Shown: positions 37,044 to 44,718 of the stretch, piece by piece
Layout: each line of letters begins with the position of its first letter
Numbering within the stretch: position 1 is the stretch's first letter
NCBI RefSeq assembly: GCF_016907475.1
Contig: NZ_JAFBCA010000001.1
Location: forward strand, 1,054,001 to 1,118,000
Direction: 5' to 3'
DNA: 64,000 bases
DNA from: Nocardioides cavernae
Lineage (GTDB): Bacteria > Actinomycetota > Actinomycetes > Propionibacteriales > Nocardioidaceae
The notes under the pieces: model-generated
The model's database searches: none
Told to the model about the DNA's origin: nothing
What the model saw: only the letters and a program-made list of their open reading frames with translations
Made by a program: the position numbers and the translations under genes

Positions 37044-37711
37044 CCACCCTGTCGGCGGGCGTCGTCGCCGGCCTCAAGGACAAGATCCTGGCCGGTGACC
37101 TGGCCCCGGGGGCCAAGCTCCCGTCGGAGTCGGAGCTCATCGAGGAGTACGCCGTCTCGCGCACCGTCGTGCGCGAGGCGGTGACCCGGCTCCGGGCCGA
37201 GGGCCTCGTGGAGACCCAGCAGGGCCGCGGGTCGTTCGTGCTCGCGGTGCCCGAGTCGTCGTCGTTCAACGTCGAGTCGTCCGCGATCCGCACCCAGGCC
37301 GACGTCCTGGCGATGCTCGACTTCCGCATCGGCGTGGAGAGCGAGGCGGCCGCGCTGGCGGCGCTGCACCGCACGGCGCTCGATGCGGCGGCGATCGAGG
37401 AGGCGCTGGCCGGCTTCACGCGGTCCGGGCACGAGGGGGCCGTCGAGGCCGACTTCGCCTTCCACCTCGCCGTGGCGCGGGCGACGGGCAACCGCTTCTA
37501 CGTCGACCTGCTGGGCTCGCTCGGGCCGATGATGATCATGCTCCCGCGCACCCGGCTCGGCGACGCGTACTCCATGACCGATGCCACCCACGTCGAACGG
37601 GTCCAGCGCGAGCACGACAACGTCGCCGCCGCGGTCCTCGCTGGTGACGTGGAGACCGCCCGCGCCGCCATGCGGCTGCACCTCGGGAACACCCGCCGCC
37701 GCGTGGGTTGA
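37040..37711 (+). CDS. FCD-type GntR transcriptional regulator
   Basis: This 223-aa protein has an N-terminal winged helix (LPSESELIEEYAVSRTVVREAV, ending QQGRGSFV) and an all-helical FCD ligand-binding domain with the Asp/His metal-site residues (DFRIGVESEAA, DFAFHLAVARATGN, EHDNVAAAV). It is coupled to the aldarate dehydratase (ATGA overlap) and very probably controls it and the divergent FMN oxidase through the operator at 35822-35836, with an aldarate or its breakdown product as effector. Confidence 0.92.
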   Translation: MTTLSAGVVAGLKDKILAGDLAPGAKLPSESELIEEYAVSRTVVREAVTRLRAEGLVETQQGRGSFVLAVPESSSFNVESSAIRTQADVLAMLDFRIGVESEAAALAALHRTALDAAAIEEALAGFTRSGHEGAVEADFAFHLAVARATGNRFYVDLLGSLGPMMIMLPRTRLGDAYSMTDATHVERVQREHDNVAAAVLAGDVETARAAMRLHLGNTRRRVG

Positions 37712-37715
37712 TCGC

Positions 37716-37738
37716 GACCGGGCACTTCCTCGCGCTAC
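37716..37738 (-). repeat. 23-bp repeat, copy 1 (inverted relative to copies 2 and 3)
   Basis: Read on the minus strand, this segment matches 38789-38811 at 22 of 23 positions and shares its last 17 bp exactly with 38764-38780. It lies just after the GntR gene and before the ArsR gene end, so the ArsR/SRPBCC pair is bracketed by the repeat. Confidence 0.85.
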
Positions 37739-37747
37739 GGCCCGGTC
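37716..37747. terminator. Hairpin between convergent GntR and ArsR genes
   Basis: GACCGGGC (37716-37723) pairs with GCCCGGTC (37740-37747) around a 16-nt loop. It includes repeat copy 1, so the repeat may act as a terminator. Confidence 0.55.
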
Positions 37748-38072
37748 AGCGGCGGGCTCGCTTGCCGCGGGCGATCTCGGTGCCGAGCGCGTCGAGCTTC
37801 TGGTCCCAGAAGACCCGGAACTGCTCGACCCAGGCGTCGACCTCCTGCAGGCCGGACGGGTCGACGGCGTAGAGCCGCCGGGTGCCCTCGGCGCGGACGG
37901 TCGCGAAGCCGTTGTCGCGCAGCACCTTGAGGTGCTGGCTCACTGCCGGCTGGCTGATCCCGAACTCGCCGCCGACCCGGGCCGCCACGTCGCCCGCGCT
38001 GGTCTCACCCGTGGCGAGCAGCTCGAGGATGCGGCGGCGTACGGGGTCACCGAGGACGTCGAAGGCATGCAC
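37746..38072 (-). CDS. ArsR-family transcriptional regulator
   Basis: This 108-aa winged-helix protein has the ArsR core (LGDPVRRRILELLATGETSAGDVA, then ISQPAVSQHLKVLRDNGFATVRAEGTRRLY). It has no cysteine, so metal sensing is unlikely. It is the second gene after the SRPBCC protein (2-bp gap), a common pairing in which the regulator controls its partner. The start is ATG 38072. Confidence 0.9.
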   Translation of the reverse strand: MHAFDVLGDPVRRRILELLATGETSAGDVAARVGGEFGISQPAVSQHLKVLRDNGFATVRAEGTRRLYAVDPSGLQEVDAWVEQFRVFWDQKLDALGTEIARGKRARR

Positions 38073-38074
38073 GG

Positions 38075-38716
38075 TCAGGCCGGAGGCTCGGCGCCGGTGT
38101 AGAACGCGGCCGTCCTGGCGGCAGCAGCGCGCGAGGCGTCCGGGTCGCCGGAGGTGGCGGCGTCGGCCTCGCCCCAGCTGGTCGCGGAGCCGGTCATGAA
38201 GGACTGGCCCTCGTCAGATGCCCCCCAGCCCTCGACCTCCTCGTGCGGGATCGACGACCCCGTGGCGAGGTGCTCGGCGAGGCCCATCAGGCCGAGCTCC
38301 CAGCCCACGCCGACCGCGCCCGGCCCGTACGTCGGCCAGTGCTCGTTGCCGGACACGTCGGCCGCGTGGCGGAGCGTCAGCCTGGCGCCCTCGCCGTCCT
38401 GCTCGAGGTGCACGTCGACCCACGACGTGTCCCCGCCGAACTCCCACGTGATGGCGAGGTGCTTCGGCTCGTCGCACGCAACCACCTCGCCGCCGGCGTT
38501 GCCCTCGACCTGGAAGCGGCCGCCGAGGCGGAGGTCGCCGGAGACGGGCGCGAACCAGCGCGGGATCCGCTCGGGGTCCGTGACGGCCGACCAGAGGTCG
38601 GCGACGTCGGTGGGGTAGGTGCGGAAGGCGACCACGACCTTGACGGGCGTGCCCTCGTGGGTGCTGTCCTCGACGGCGCGGGTCACCGCGCCCAGGTGCT
38701 TGGCTACGTCGAACAT
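38075..38716 (-). CDS. SRPBCC family protein (AHSA1-like)
   Basis: This 213-aa START-fold protein shows the AHSA1 pattern: TYPTDVADLWSAVTDPERIPRWFAPV, GGRFQVEGNAGGEV and ITWEFGGDTSWVDVHLE, followed by an extra C-terminal helical region. ATG 38716 is chosen; GTG 38740 in frame would overlap the AT-rich promoter palindrome. It is transcribed with the ArsR gene. Its ligand is unknown. Confidence 0.85.
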   Translation of the reverse strand: MFDVAKHLGAVTRAVEDSTHEGTPVKVVVAFRTYPTDVADLWSAVTDPERIPRWFAPVSGDLRLGGRFQVEGNAGGEVVACDEPKHLAITWEFGGDTSWVDVHLEQDGEGARLTLRHAADVSGNEHWPTYGPGAVGVGWELGLMGLAEHLATGSSIPHEEVEGWGASDEGQSFMTGSATSWGEADAATSGDPDASRAAAARTAAFYTGAEPPA

Positions 38717-38735
38717 GGTCGCGACTCTGTCATTC

Positions 38736-38753
38736 GACACTTATATTAGTCAA
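38736..38753. promoter_or_regulatory. AT-rich palindrome, probable ArsR operator/promoter
   Basis: The local AT-rich patch centred on TTATATTA has flanking ACT/AGT arms, and on the minus strand a TTGACT -35-like box. It lies directly before the SRPBCC-ArsR pair and is conspicuous in this GC-rich DNA. Autoregulation by the ArsR protein is inference. Confidence 0.4.
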
Positions 38754-38763
38754 GACGCAATTA

Positions 38764-38780
38764 CGAGGAAGTGCCCGGTC
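38764..38780 (+). repeat. Repeat copy 3 (17-bp partial)
   Basis: CGAGGAAGTGCCCGGTC is identical to the last 17 bp of repeat copy 1. It lies 8 bp before copy 2 in the same orientation. Confidence 0.8.
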
Positions 38781-38788
38781 GGCGGTTT

Positions 38789-38811
38789 GTAGCGCGACGA
38801 AGTGCCCGGTC
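38789..38811 (+). repeat. 23-bp repeat, copy 2
   Basis: This segment differs from copy 1 by a single base. Its last bases overlap the stop codon of the glucarate-dehydratase-like gene ending at 38810. Copies 1 and 2 are in inverted orientation about 1.05 kb apart, flanking the SRPBCC-ArsR pair. Confidence 0.85.
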
Positions 38812-40075
38812 ACCAGCGGGAGGTGTTGACCTCGAAGTCGGGCTGGATGGAGCGCATGTAGACGGTGTCCTCGCGCCGGCGTATGCCGCAGGAGAGGTAG
38901 AGCTCGTGCAGCTCGCCGAGCCGGTCGCGGTCGAGCGTGACCCCGAGCCCGGGGCCCGTCGGGACGGCGACCGAGCCGTCGATGAAGGACAGCACGCCGT
39001 CGGTGACCACGTCCTGGGTCTTCCAGGGGAAGTGGGTGTCGCAGGCGTAGGTGAGGTTCGGCGTCGCGGCAGCGAGGTGCACCATCGCGGCGAGCGAGAC
39101 GCCGAGGTGGGAGTTGCTGTGCATGGAGAGCCCCATGCCCCAGACCTCGGTGATGCCGCCGAGCAGCGCCGACTTCCTGAGCCCGCCCCAGAGGTGGTGG
39201 TCGGAGAGCACGACCTGGACGGCGTCCTGCGCGATCGCGGGCGGCAGGTGCTCCATCGCGATGACGCACATGTTGGTGGCGAGGGGAACGTCGGTGCCCG
39301 CGGCGACCTGGGCCATGCCCGAGATGCCCGGGGTCGGGTCCTCGAGGTACTCGACCACCCCGGCCAGGCGGGACGCGACCTTCAGCGAGGTCTCGGGGGT
39401 CCACGCGCCGTTGGGGTCGAGCCGCAGCGGCATCGACGGGAAGGCGTCGCGCAGCGCCTCGATCGCCTCGCACTCGTCCTCGGGCGGCAGCACGCCGCCC
39501 TTGAGCTTGAGCGAGCCGAAGCCCCAGCCGTCGACCATCCGGCGCGCCTGGGCGACGAGCTGCTCGGGGGTGAGCGCCTCGCCCCACGCGTCGTCCGCGA
39601 AGCCGGGGTGCCCGGCCCACTTGTAGAACAGGTAGCCGCTGAACGGCACGGACTCGCGGACGGCTCCGCCGAGAAGGTCGCTCACCGGTACGCCGGCCTC
39701 GTGGCCCTGCAGGTCGAGGCAGGCGACCTCGAAGGGCGAGTAGACGGTGTCGACGGCGGAGTCGACGTCGAGCATCCCGCCGAACGACGCACCGCCCCCG
39801 CCGGTCTCGCGGCCGAGCACGTCGGTGACGAGCCGGCGCAGGCCGTTGAGGTCGTACGGGTCGTGGCCGGGCAGCGCGGTGGCGACGGCCTCGAGCCGAC
39901 CGAGGTGCGTCTCGTCGGCGTACGTCTCGCCGAGGCCGAGGAGGCCCGATTCGGTGTGCAGCTCGACGATCGCCCGCAGGGCGTAGGGCTGGTGGACGCC
40001 GACGACGTTGAGCAGCGGCGGGTCCTCGAAGGCGACCGGCGTGACGACGACGCGGGAGATGCGGCTACGGCTCAC
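38810..40075 (-). CDS. Glucarate dehydratase-like enolase-superfamily enzyme
   Basis: This 421-aa protein has the mandelate-racemase/GlucD architecture: a capping domain with TYADETHLGRLE, catalytic [16 protein letters not shown] (KxK), metal ligands in RLDPNGAW, YLEDPTPG and ATNMCV, and His in MHSNSHLGVSL. It differs enough from the gene at 54273 that another acid sugar may be the substrate. It is the last gene after TctC-TctB-TctA-UspA on the minus strand, so it probably acts on whatever that importer brings in. The start is GTG 40075. Confidence 0.87.
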   Translation of the reverse strand: MSRSRISRVVVTPVAFEDPPLLNVVGVHQPYALRAIVELHTESGLLGLGETYADETHLGRLEAVATALPGHDPYDLNGLRRLVTDVLGRETGGGGASFGGMLDVDSAVDTVYSPFEVACLDLQGHEAGVPVSDLLGGAVRESVPFSGYLFYKWAGHPGFADDAWGEALTPEQLVAQARRMVDGWGFGSLKLKGGVLPPEDECEAIEALRDAFPSMPLRLDPNGAWTPETSLKVASRLAGVVEYLEDPTPGISGMAQVAAGTDVPLATNMCVIAMEHLPPAIAQDAVQVVLSDHHLWGGLRKSALLGGITEVWGMGLSMHSNSHLGVSLAAMVHLAAATPNLTYACDTHFPWKTQDVVTDGVLSFIDGSVAVPTGPGLGVTLDRDRLGELHELYLSCGIRRREDTVYMRSIQPDFEVNTSRW

Positions 40076-40082
40076 CCGCGGC

Positions 40083-40490
40083 TCACCTGGCCGTCTTCAC
40101 GGCGAGGATCGGCACGTCGAGGTCGAGGAGCAGGCGCTGCGCGTCGCTGCCGGTGACGAGCTTGCCGACCGGCGAGCGGCGGCGCATGCCGATGACGACC
40201 AGCCGCGCGGACGCGGCGGCGGCGACCTCGGCGAAGGTCTCGACGATGTCGTCGCCGTGGTCGGACTGGTCGACTCGGGCGGTCACGCCGGCCGCGGCGG
40301 CCCGGGCGACGAGCTCGTCGGACGCGGTCTCGTCGATGAGCTCGGCGTCCACGGTGCTGCGACGGCGCGGGCTGTTGAGGATGACGACGTCGTCCCCGCG
40401 GGCGGCTGCCTCGGCCAGGCCGGCCTCCAGGGCCGCCTCGCCGACGGGGCTGGGCACGTAGCCGATCACGATCGTCGTAGGGCTGGTCAT
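40083..40490 (-). CDS. Universal stress protein (UspA family)
   Basis: This 135-aa UspA-fold protein has the C-terminal nucleotide-binding stretch VIGMRRRSPVGKLVTGSDAQ and a final LDVPILAVK strand. It starts at ATG 40490, overlapping the end of TctA by 4 bp, and is followed after 7 bp by the dehydratase gene. UspA genes placed inside transporter operons often modulate the transporter; here that is inference. Confidence 0.88.
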   Translation of the reverse strand: MTSPTTIVIGYVPSPVGEAALEAGLAEAAARGDDVVILNSPRRRSTVDAELIDETASDELVARAAAAGVTARVDQSDHGDDIVETFAEVAAAASARLVVIGMRRRSPVGKLVTGSDAQRLLLDLDVPILAVKTAR

Positions 40491-42004
40491 CGCAGGGAGT
40501 CCTCTCGATGGTGGGTCTCGTCCGGGGTGGCAGCACGCCGGTGGCGCACGGCCTGGACGATCGGGAACAGGGCGGCGACCAGGAAGAGCGCCAGGATCGT
40601 GCCGGAGATGGGGCGGGTGAGGAAGCCGGTCGGGTCGCCGTCGAAGATCAGCAGGGCCCGGCGCACGTTGTTCTCGAGGAGGGCCCCGAGGACGAACGCC
40701 AGCACCATCGGGCCGGGCTCGAAGCCCACCTTCTTCATCAGGTAGCCCACGATGCCGAAGGCGATCATCACGAAGATGTCGAAGGTCGAGTTGTTGATCG
40801 TGTACACGCCCAGGATCGTGATCAGCGCCGTGATCGGGGCCAGGATCGCCGGCCGCACGCGGAGGATGCGCACGAAGATCCCGACCAGCGGCAGGCTCAG
40901 GACGAGCAGCAGCACGTTGCCGATGTACATGGAGTTCACGACGCCCCAGAAGAGGTCGGGGCGTTCCTCGAGCAGCTGGGGACCGGGCGTGATCCCGAGG
41001 ACGAGCAGGGCCGCGAACAGCATCGCCATCGAGGCGTTGGCGGGGATGCCGAGGGTGAGCAGGGGGATGAAGGACGAGGTGGCGGCCGCGTTGTTGGCGC
41101 TCTCCGGTGCCGCGACGCCCTCGATGGCGCCACGGCCGAACCGCTCGGGGGTCTTGGAGATGCGCTTCTCGGTGGCGTACGCCGCGAGCGAGGCCATCAC
41201 GGCACCGCCACCGGGGAGGACGCCGAGGAAGAAGCCGATGACCGACCCGCGCCCGATGGCGGGGCTGGCCTGCTTGAGCTCCTTGCGGGAGGGCCAGATG
41301 TTGTTGACGGCCGCGGGCACGTGCGCCTTGCCGTGGCGCTCCTCCAGGTTGTAGAGGATCTCGGCGACGCCGAAGAGCCCCATGGCGACGACCACGAAGT
41401 CGAGCCCGTCGGCAAGCTGCATGCTGTCGAAGCTGAACCGCTGGGCGTTGCTGAAGCTGTCGCGTCCCACGGTGGCGAAGAGCAGGCCGACACAGGCGGC
41501 GATCAGGGCCTTGATGGGATGACCGCTGCCGATGGTGGCGATGAGCAGCACGCCGAGGAGGGCCAGCGCGGCGTACTCGGCCGGACCGAAGTCGAGCGCC
41601 CAGGACGCGACCAGCGGAGCGCTGAGGCTGAGCAGGATGATCGAGAAGGTCGCGCCGACGAAGGAGCCGATGGCGGCGACACCGAGGGCGGTGCCGGCCT
41701 TGCCCTGCTTGGCGAGTGCGAAGCCGTCGAACACGGTGACCACCGATGAGGCCTCGCCCGGCAGGCGGAGCAGCACCGAGGTGATGGTGCCGCCGTACTG
41801 GGCGCCGTAGTAGATGCCGGCCAGCATGATGACGGCGGCCACGGGGTCGACGGTGACGACGATCGGCAGCAGGATCGCCATCGTGGCGGCCGGGCCGAGG
41901 CCGGGCAGCACGCCGATGAGCATGCCGATGAGCACGCCGATGAGGCAGTAGAGCAGGTTCTCGGGCTGGCTGACGACGGCGAAGCCGTCGAGGAATGCGT
42001 CCAT
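40487..42004 (-). CDS. TTT transporter large membrane subunit (TctA family)
   Basis: This 505-aa protein has about twelve transmembrane helices and the TctA hallmark GVLPGLGPAATMAILLP near residue 30, repeated in the second half as FFLGVLPGGGAVMASLAAYATEK. It forms the channel of a tripartite tricarboxylate-type secondary importer driven by ion gradients. The start is ATG 42004, 11 bp after the tctB-like stop. Context with aldarate dehydratases suggests an acid sugar as cargo rather than citrate. Confidence 0.94.
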   Translation of the reverse strand: MDAFLDGFAVVSQPENLLYCLIGVLIGMLIGVLPGLGPAATMAILLPIVVTVDPVAAVIMLAGIYYGAQYGGTITSVLLRLPGEASSVVTVFDGFALAKQGKAGTALGVAAIGSFVGATFSIILLSLSAPLVASWALDFGPAEYAALALLGVLLIATIGSGHPIKALIAACVGLLFATVGRDSFSNAQRFSFDSMQLADGLDFVVVAMGLFGVAEILYNLEERHGKAHVPAAVNNIWPSRKELKQASPAIGRGSVIGFFLGVLPGGGAVMASLAAYATEKRISKTPERFGRGAIEGVAAPESANNAAATSSFIPLLTLGIPANASMAMLFAALLVLGITPGPQLLEERPDLFWGVVNSMYIGNVLLLVLSLPLVGIFVRILRVRPAILAPITALITILGVYTINNSTFDIFVMIAFGIVGYLMKKVGFEPGPMVLAFVLGALLENNVRRALLIFDGDPTGFLTRPISGTILALFLVAALFPIVQAVRHRRAATPDETHHREDSLR

Positions 42005-42015
42005 CGGGGTGCCTC

Positions 42016-42552
42016 TCAGAACAGGTGCGGCAGCGGGATGCCGAGGCCGTAGAGGAACAGGGCGTAGAACGCAGCAACGGTGCCCACGGACACGGCGATG
42101 GTGGAGCGCCACGACTCCCCGCCGAGGAACCGCAGCCAGACGATGCTGAGCAGCAGGGCCGGGATCTCGAACCCGATCACCGGGAGCAGGAAGGCGAACC
42201 CGACGAACGTGACGAGGCCGACCAGCGGCAGGACGCTCGCGCGGCTGAACTGCTCGCTGTCGGTGAGCCTGCGACCCACCACCAGCAGCACGACCGACAG
42301 GGCGATGATCGCCGTCGAGATGACGAACGGCCACAGGCCCGGGCCCGGTCGCCGCAGCGACCCGAGCCCGTAGCCGTAGGCGAGGACCGCGCCGAGGACG
42401 CCGACGGCGAGCGTCACGAGCGCGGCCGCGACCTGGTAGGCAGGACCGCCCGCGGGCGGGCGCTGCTCCTCCAGCTCGTGGGCCACCTCGGCCTCGAGCT
42501 CGGCCAGGATGTCCCCCCGGCCGCCGCCGGGGCGGCTGTGCTCGTCACTCAT
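42016..42552 (-). CDS. TTT transporter small membrane subunit (TctB family)
   Basis: This 178-aa protein has a polar N-terminus of about 40 residues and four transmembrane helices with the TctB-like GLGSLRRPGPGLWPFVIS loop. It is the small membrane partner of TctA. The start is ATG 42552. It lies between the TctC and TctA genes in one minus-strand operon. Confidence 0.9.
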   Translation of the reverse strand: MSDEHSRPGGGRGDILAELEAEVAHELEEQRPPAGGPAYQVAAALVTLAVGVLGAVLAYGYGLGSLRRPGPGLWPFVISTAIIALSVVLLVVGRRLTDSEQFSRASVLPLVGLVTFVGFAFLLPVIGFEIPALLLSIVWLRFLGGESWRSTIAVSVGTVAAFYALFLYGLGIPLPHLF

Positions 42553-42592
42553 GTCGGCTCCTCGGGTCGTGGTCAGGAGGTGGCGTGGGCCG

Positions 42593-43585
42593 TCACTCGG
42601 CCAGGTTGATGTCGTACTGCTCGACGAGGTCGGCGTAGCGCTGCTTGTCGCTCTCGAGCGCCTCGACGACCTCGTCACCGGGGACCTCCATCGGGGTCAG
42701 GCTGTTCGCCTCGTTGAAGGCCTGGTAGTCCTCGGTCTCGAACGTCGCCTGCATGCCCTCCCAGATGGCGTCCTTGACGTCCTGCGGGGTGCCCTTCGGC
42801 GTGGTCATGAAGCGGTACTGGTAGACCTCGACGTCGATGCCCTGCTCCGTGGCCGTCGGCACGTCGGGGAGTGCGTCGATGCGCTCGGGAGCGTAGACCG
42901 AGAGGGGGGTGATCTTGCCGCTCTCGATGTTCTCGCGGGCCTCGCCGACCTGCAGGCAGGCGGTGTCGACCTGGTTGCCGAGCAGCGCGGTCAGCGCCGG
43001 CGCACCACCGTCGAAGGGCACGGCCTCGGAGTCGATGCCGGCGGTCGAGTAGGTGAGCCCGCAGGAGAGCTGCGAGCCGGTGCCCACGCCGGTGGTGCCG
43101 TAGGTGACCTTCTTGCCGGCGCTCTTGAGGTCGTCGATGGTCGCCCAGTCGTTGTCGGCGCTGGTCACCAGGACGTAGTCGTCGCGCGAGACGCCACCGA
43201 CGACGTCGAAGTCGTTGATGTCGGTGACCTCCTCCTCGGCCACGGCCAGAGGGGTGATGGCGAAGAGGGAGGCGTTCTGGATGGCGATGATGTCGCCGTT
43301 GGGCTCGGCCTGCTCGACCTCGGCCGCCGCGAGGGCGCCGTTGGAGCCGGACCGGTTGATCACGGAGAAGGTCTCGCCCAGCTCGTCGGTCAGGCCGGTG
43401 GCGACCTGGCGGGAGATCAGGTCGCTCGAGCCGCCGGGGTCGGCACCGACGTACATCTCGACCGCGCCGGACGGGTACTCGCCCCCGTCGTCGCCGCCGG
43501 TGCTGGTGGAGACGCCGCCACAGGCGGACAGGGCGAGGGCAGCGCCTGCGGCGATGGCCGCCAGGCTGAGGGACTGCTTGCGCAT
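42593..43585 (-). CDS. TTT transporter solute-binding lipoprotein (TctC family)
   Basis: This 330-aa lipoprotein has a signal peptide and lipobox (ALALSAC, C22 as the acylated residue), then a TctC/Bug-type binding domain (VGADPGGSSDLISRQVATGL near residue 47, TYGTTGVGTGSQ near 170). It captures a carboxylate outside the membrane. The start is ATG 43585. It is the first gene of TctC-TctB-TctA-UspA-dehydratase and is divergent from a LysR regulator. Confidence 0.93.
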   Translation of the reverse strand: MRKQSLSLAAIAAGAALALSACGGVSTSTGGDDGGEYPSGAVEMYVGADPGGSSDLISRQVATGLTDELGETFSVINRSGSNGALAAAEVEQAEPNGDIIAIQNASLFAITPLAVAEEEVTDINDFDVVGGVSRDDYVLVTSADNDWATIDDLKSAGKKVTYGTTGVGTGSQLSCGLTYSTAGIDSEAVPFDGGAPALTALLGNQVDTACLQVGEARENIESGKITPLSVYAPERIDALPDVPTATEQGIDVEVYQYRFMTTPKGTPQDVKDAIWEGMQATFETEDYQAFNEANSLTPMEVPGDEVVEALESDKQRYADLVEQYDINLAE

Positions 43586-43636
43586 GGAGGTGCTCCTTGT
43601 TCGGGGTGTGACCACCGACACTAGGTTTGCGCATTG

Positions 43637-43662
43637 ATGCCGGTCCAAGCCCAATTCGGCAT
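43637..43662. promoter_or_regulatory. Inverted repeat in the LysR/TctC divergent promoter
   Basis: ATGCCG-N14-CGGCAT, with a second palindrome GCATTGATGC at 43631-43640. The placement and size fit a LysR recognition site controlling the importer operon and the regulator itself. Confidence 0.65.
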
Positions 43663-43697
43663 GGACTGATCCATCTCGTGCATCGTACCCTCGCCCC

Positions 43698-44609
43698 GTG
43701 ATCACCCTCGACCAGGTCCGCTCGTTCGTCGCCGTGGCCGAGGAGCTGCACTTCGGGCGGGCCGCCGAGCGGCTCCAGATGACCCAGCCCCCGCTGTCGC
43801 GGCAGATCCAGAAGCTGGAGAAGTCGGTGGGCGCGCGTCTCCTGGAGCGCGACAACCGGCGGGTGGAGCTGACCGGCGCTGGCGTGGCGTTCCTCGACGA
43901 GGCCCACCGGTTGCTCAACCTCGTCGAGGGTGCGGGTGACCTCGCCCGGCGGGTCGACGCGGGCGCCGCCGGCGTCGTCCGCCTCGGCTTCACCGCGGTG
44001 TCGGCGATCTCGATCCTCGGCCCGCTGCTGCGCCGCCTCACCGCCGAGCTGCCCGACGTGGAGGTCGTGCTGTCCGAGCGGGTCACCAACGCGCAGGTCG
44101 ACGGCATCCGCCGCGGCGAGCTCGACATCGGCCTGGCCCGACCGCCGTTCGACACCTCCCTGCTGCGCTCGCGGGTGGTGCTGCGCGAGCCCTTCATGGC
44201 CGTCGTGCCGGCGGCCCACCCGCTCGCCGCGAGCGACCGGCCGCTGACCTCCGACGACTTCGAGGGTGAGACGGTCATCGGCTACAACCCCGACCAGTCG
44301 CGCTACTTCCACGAGCTGTCGGTCCGCTTCTTCGCCAACGCCCACCCGCGCATCGACCAGCGGGTGCACCAGGTGCTGACGGCCATGCTCCTCGTCTCGG
44401 CGGAGCGGGGGGTGACGCTGGCGCCGGCGTCGGCGGCGTCGCTGCACGTCGACGGCGTGGTCTTCAAGGAGCTCGCCCACCACGGCGGCGACACGCGGGT
44501 CGACGCCGACCCCGACCGGCCGGTCGAGCTGCACGCCATCTGGTCACGCGAGGCCGTGACGCCCGTCGTACGCCGCGTGCTCGACGTCGTGACCGCCCAG
44601 GCCGACTGA
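43698..44609 (+). CDS. LysR-family transcriptional regulator
   Basis: This 303-aa protein has an N-terminal winged helix (VRSFVAVAEELHFGRAAERLQMTQPPLSRQI) and a type-2 periplasmic-binding-like effector domain. GTG 43698 is the start. It is divergent from the TTT importer operon, which it probably activates in response to the imported acid. The helix-turn-helix sequence is typical of the BenM/CbnR-like branch that senses carboxylates. Confidence 0.92.
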   Translation: MITLDQVRSFVAVAEELHFGRAAERLQMTQPPLSRQIQKLEKSVGARLLERDNRRVELTGAGVAFLDEAHRLLNLVEGAGDLARRVDAGAAGVVRLGFTAVSAISILGPLLRRLTAELPDVEVVLSERVTNAQVDGIRRGELDIGLARPPFDTSLLRSRVVLREPFMAVVPAAHPLAASDRPLTSDDFEGETVIGYNPDQSRYFHELSVRFFANAHPRIDQRVHQVLTAMLLVSAERGVTLAPASAASLHVDGVVFKELAHHGGDTRVDADPDRPVELHAIWSREAVTPVVRRVLDVVTAQAD

Positions 44610-44718
44610 GCCCCGGCGGCCGCCGAGTCATCCACAGTGTCAAGGAAGCCCTGCGCTCGTCAGGCCTGGAGGCTTAGAGTCGGGGTTGCCGCGAGGGCGA
44701 CGCGACGCAGGGAGTGAG

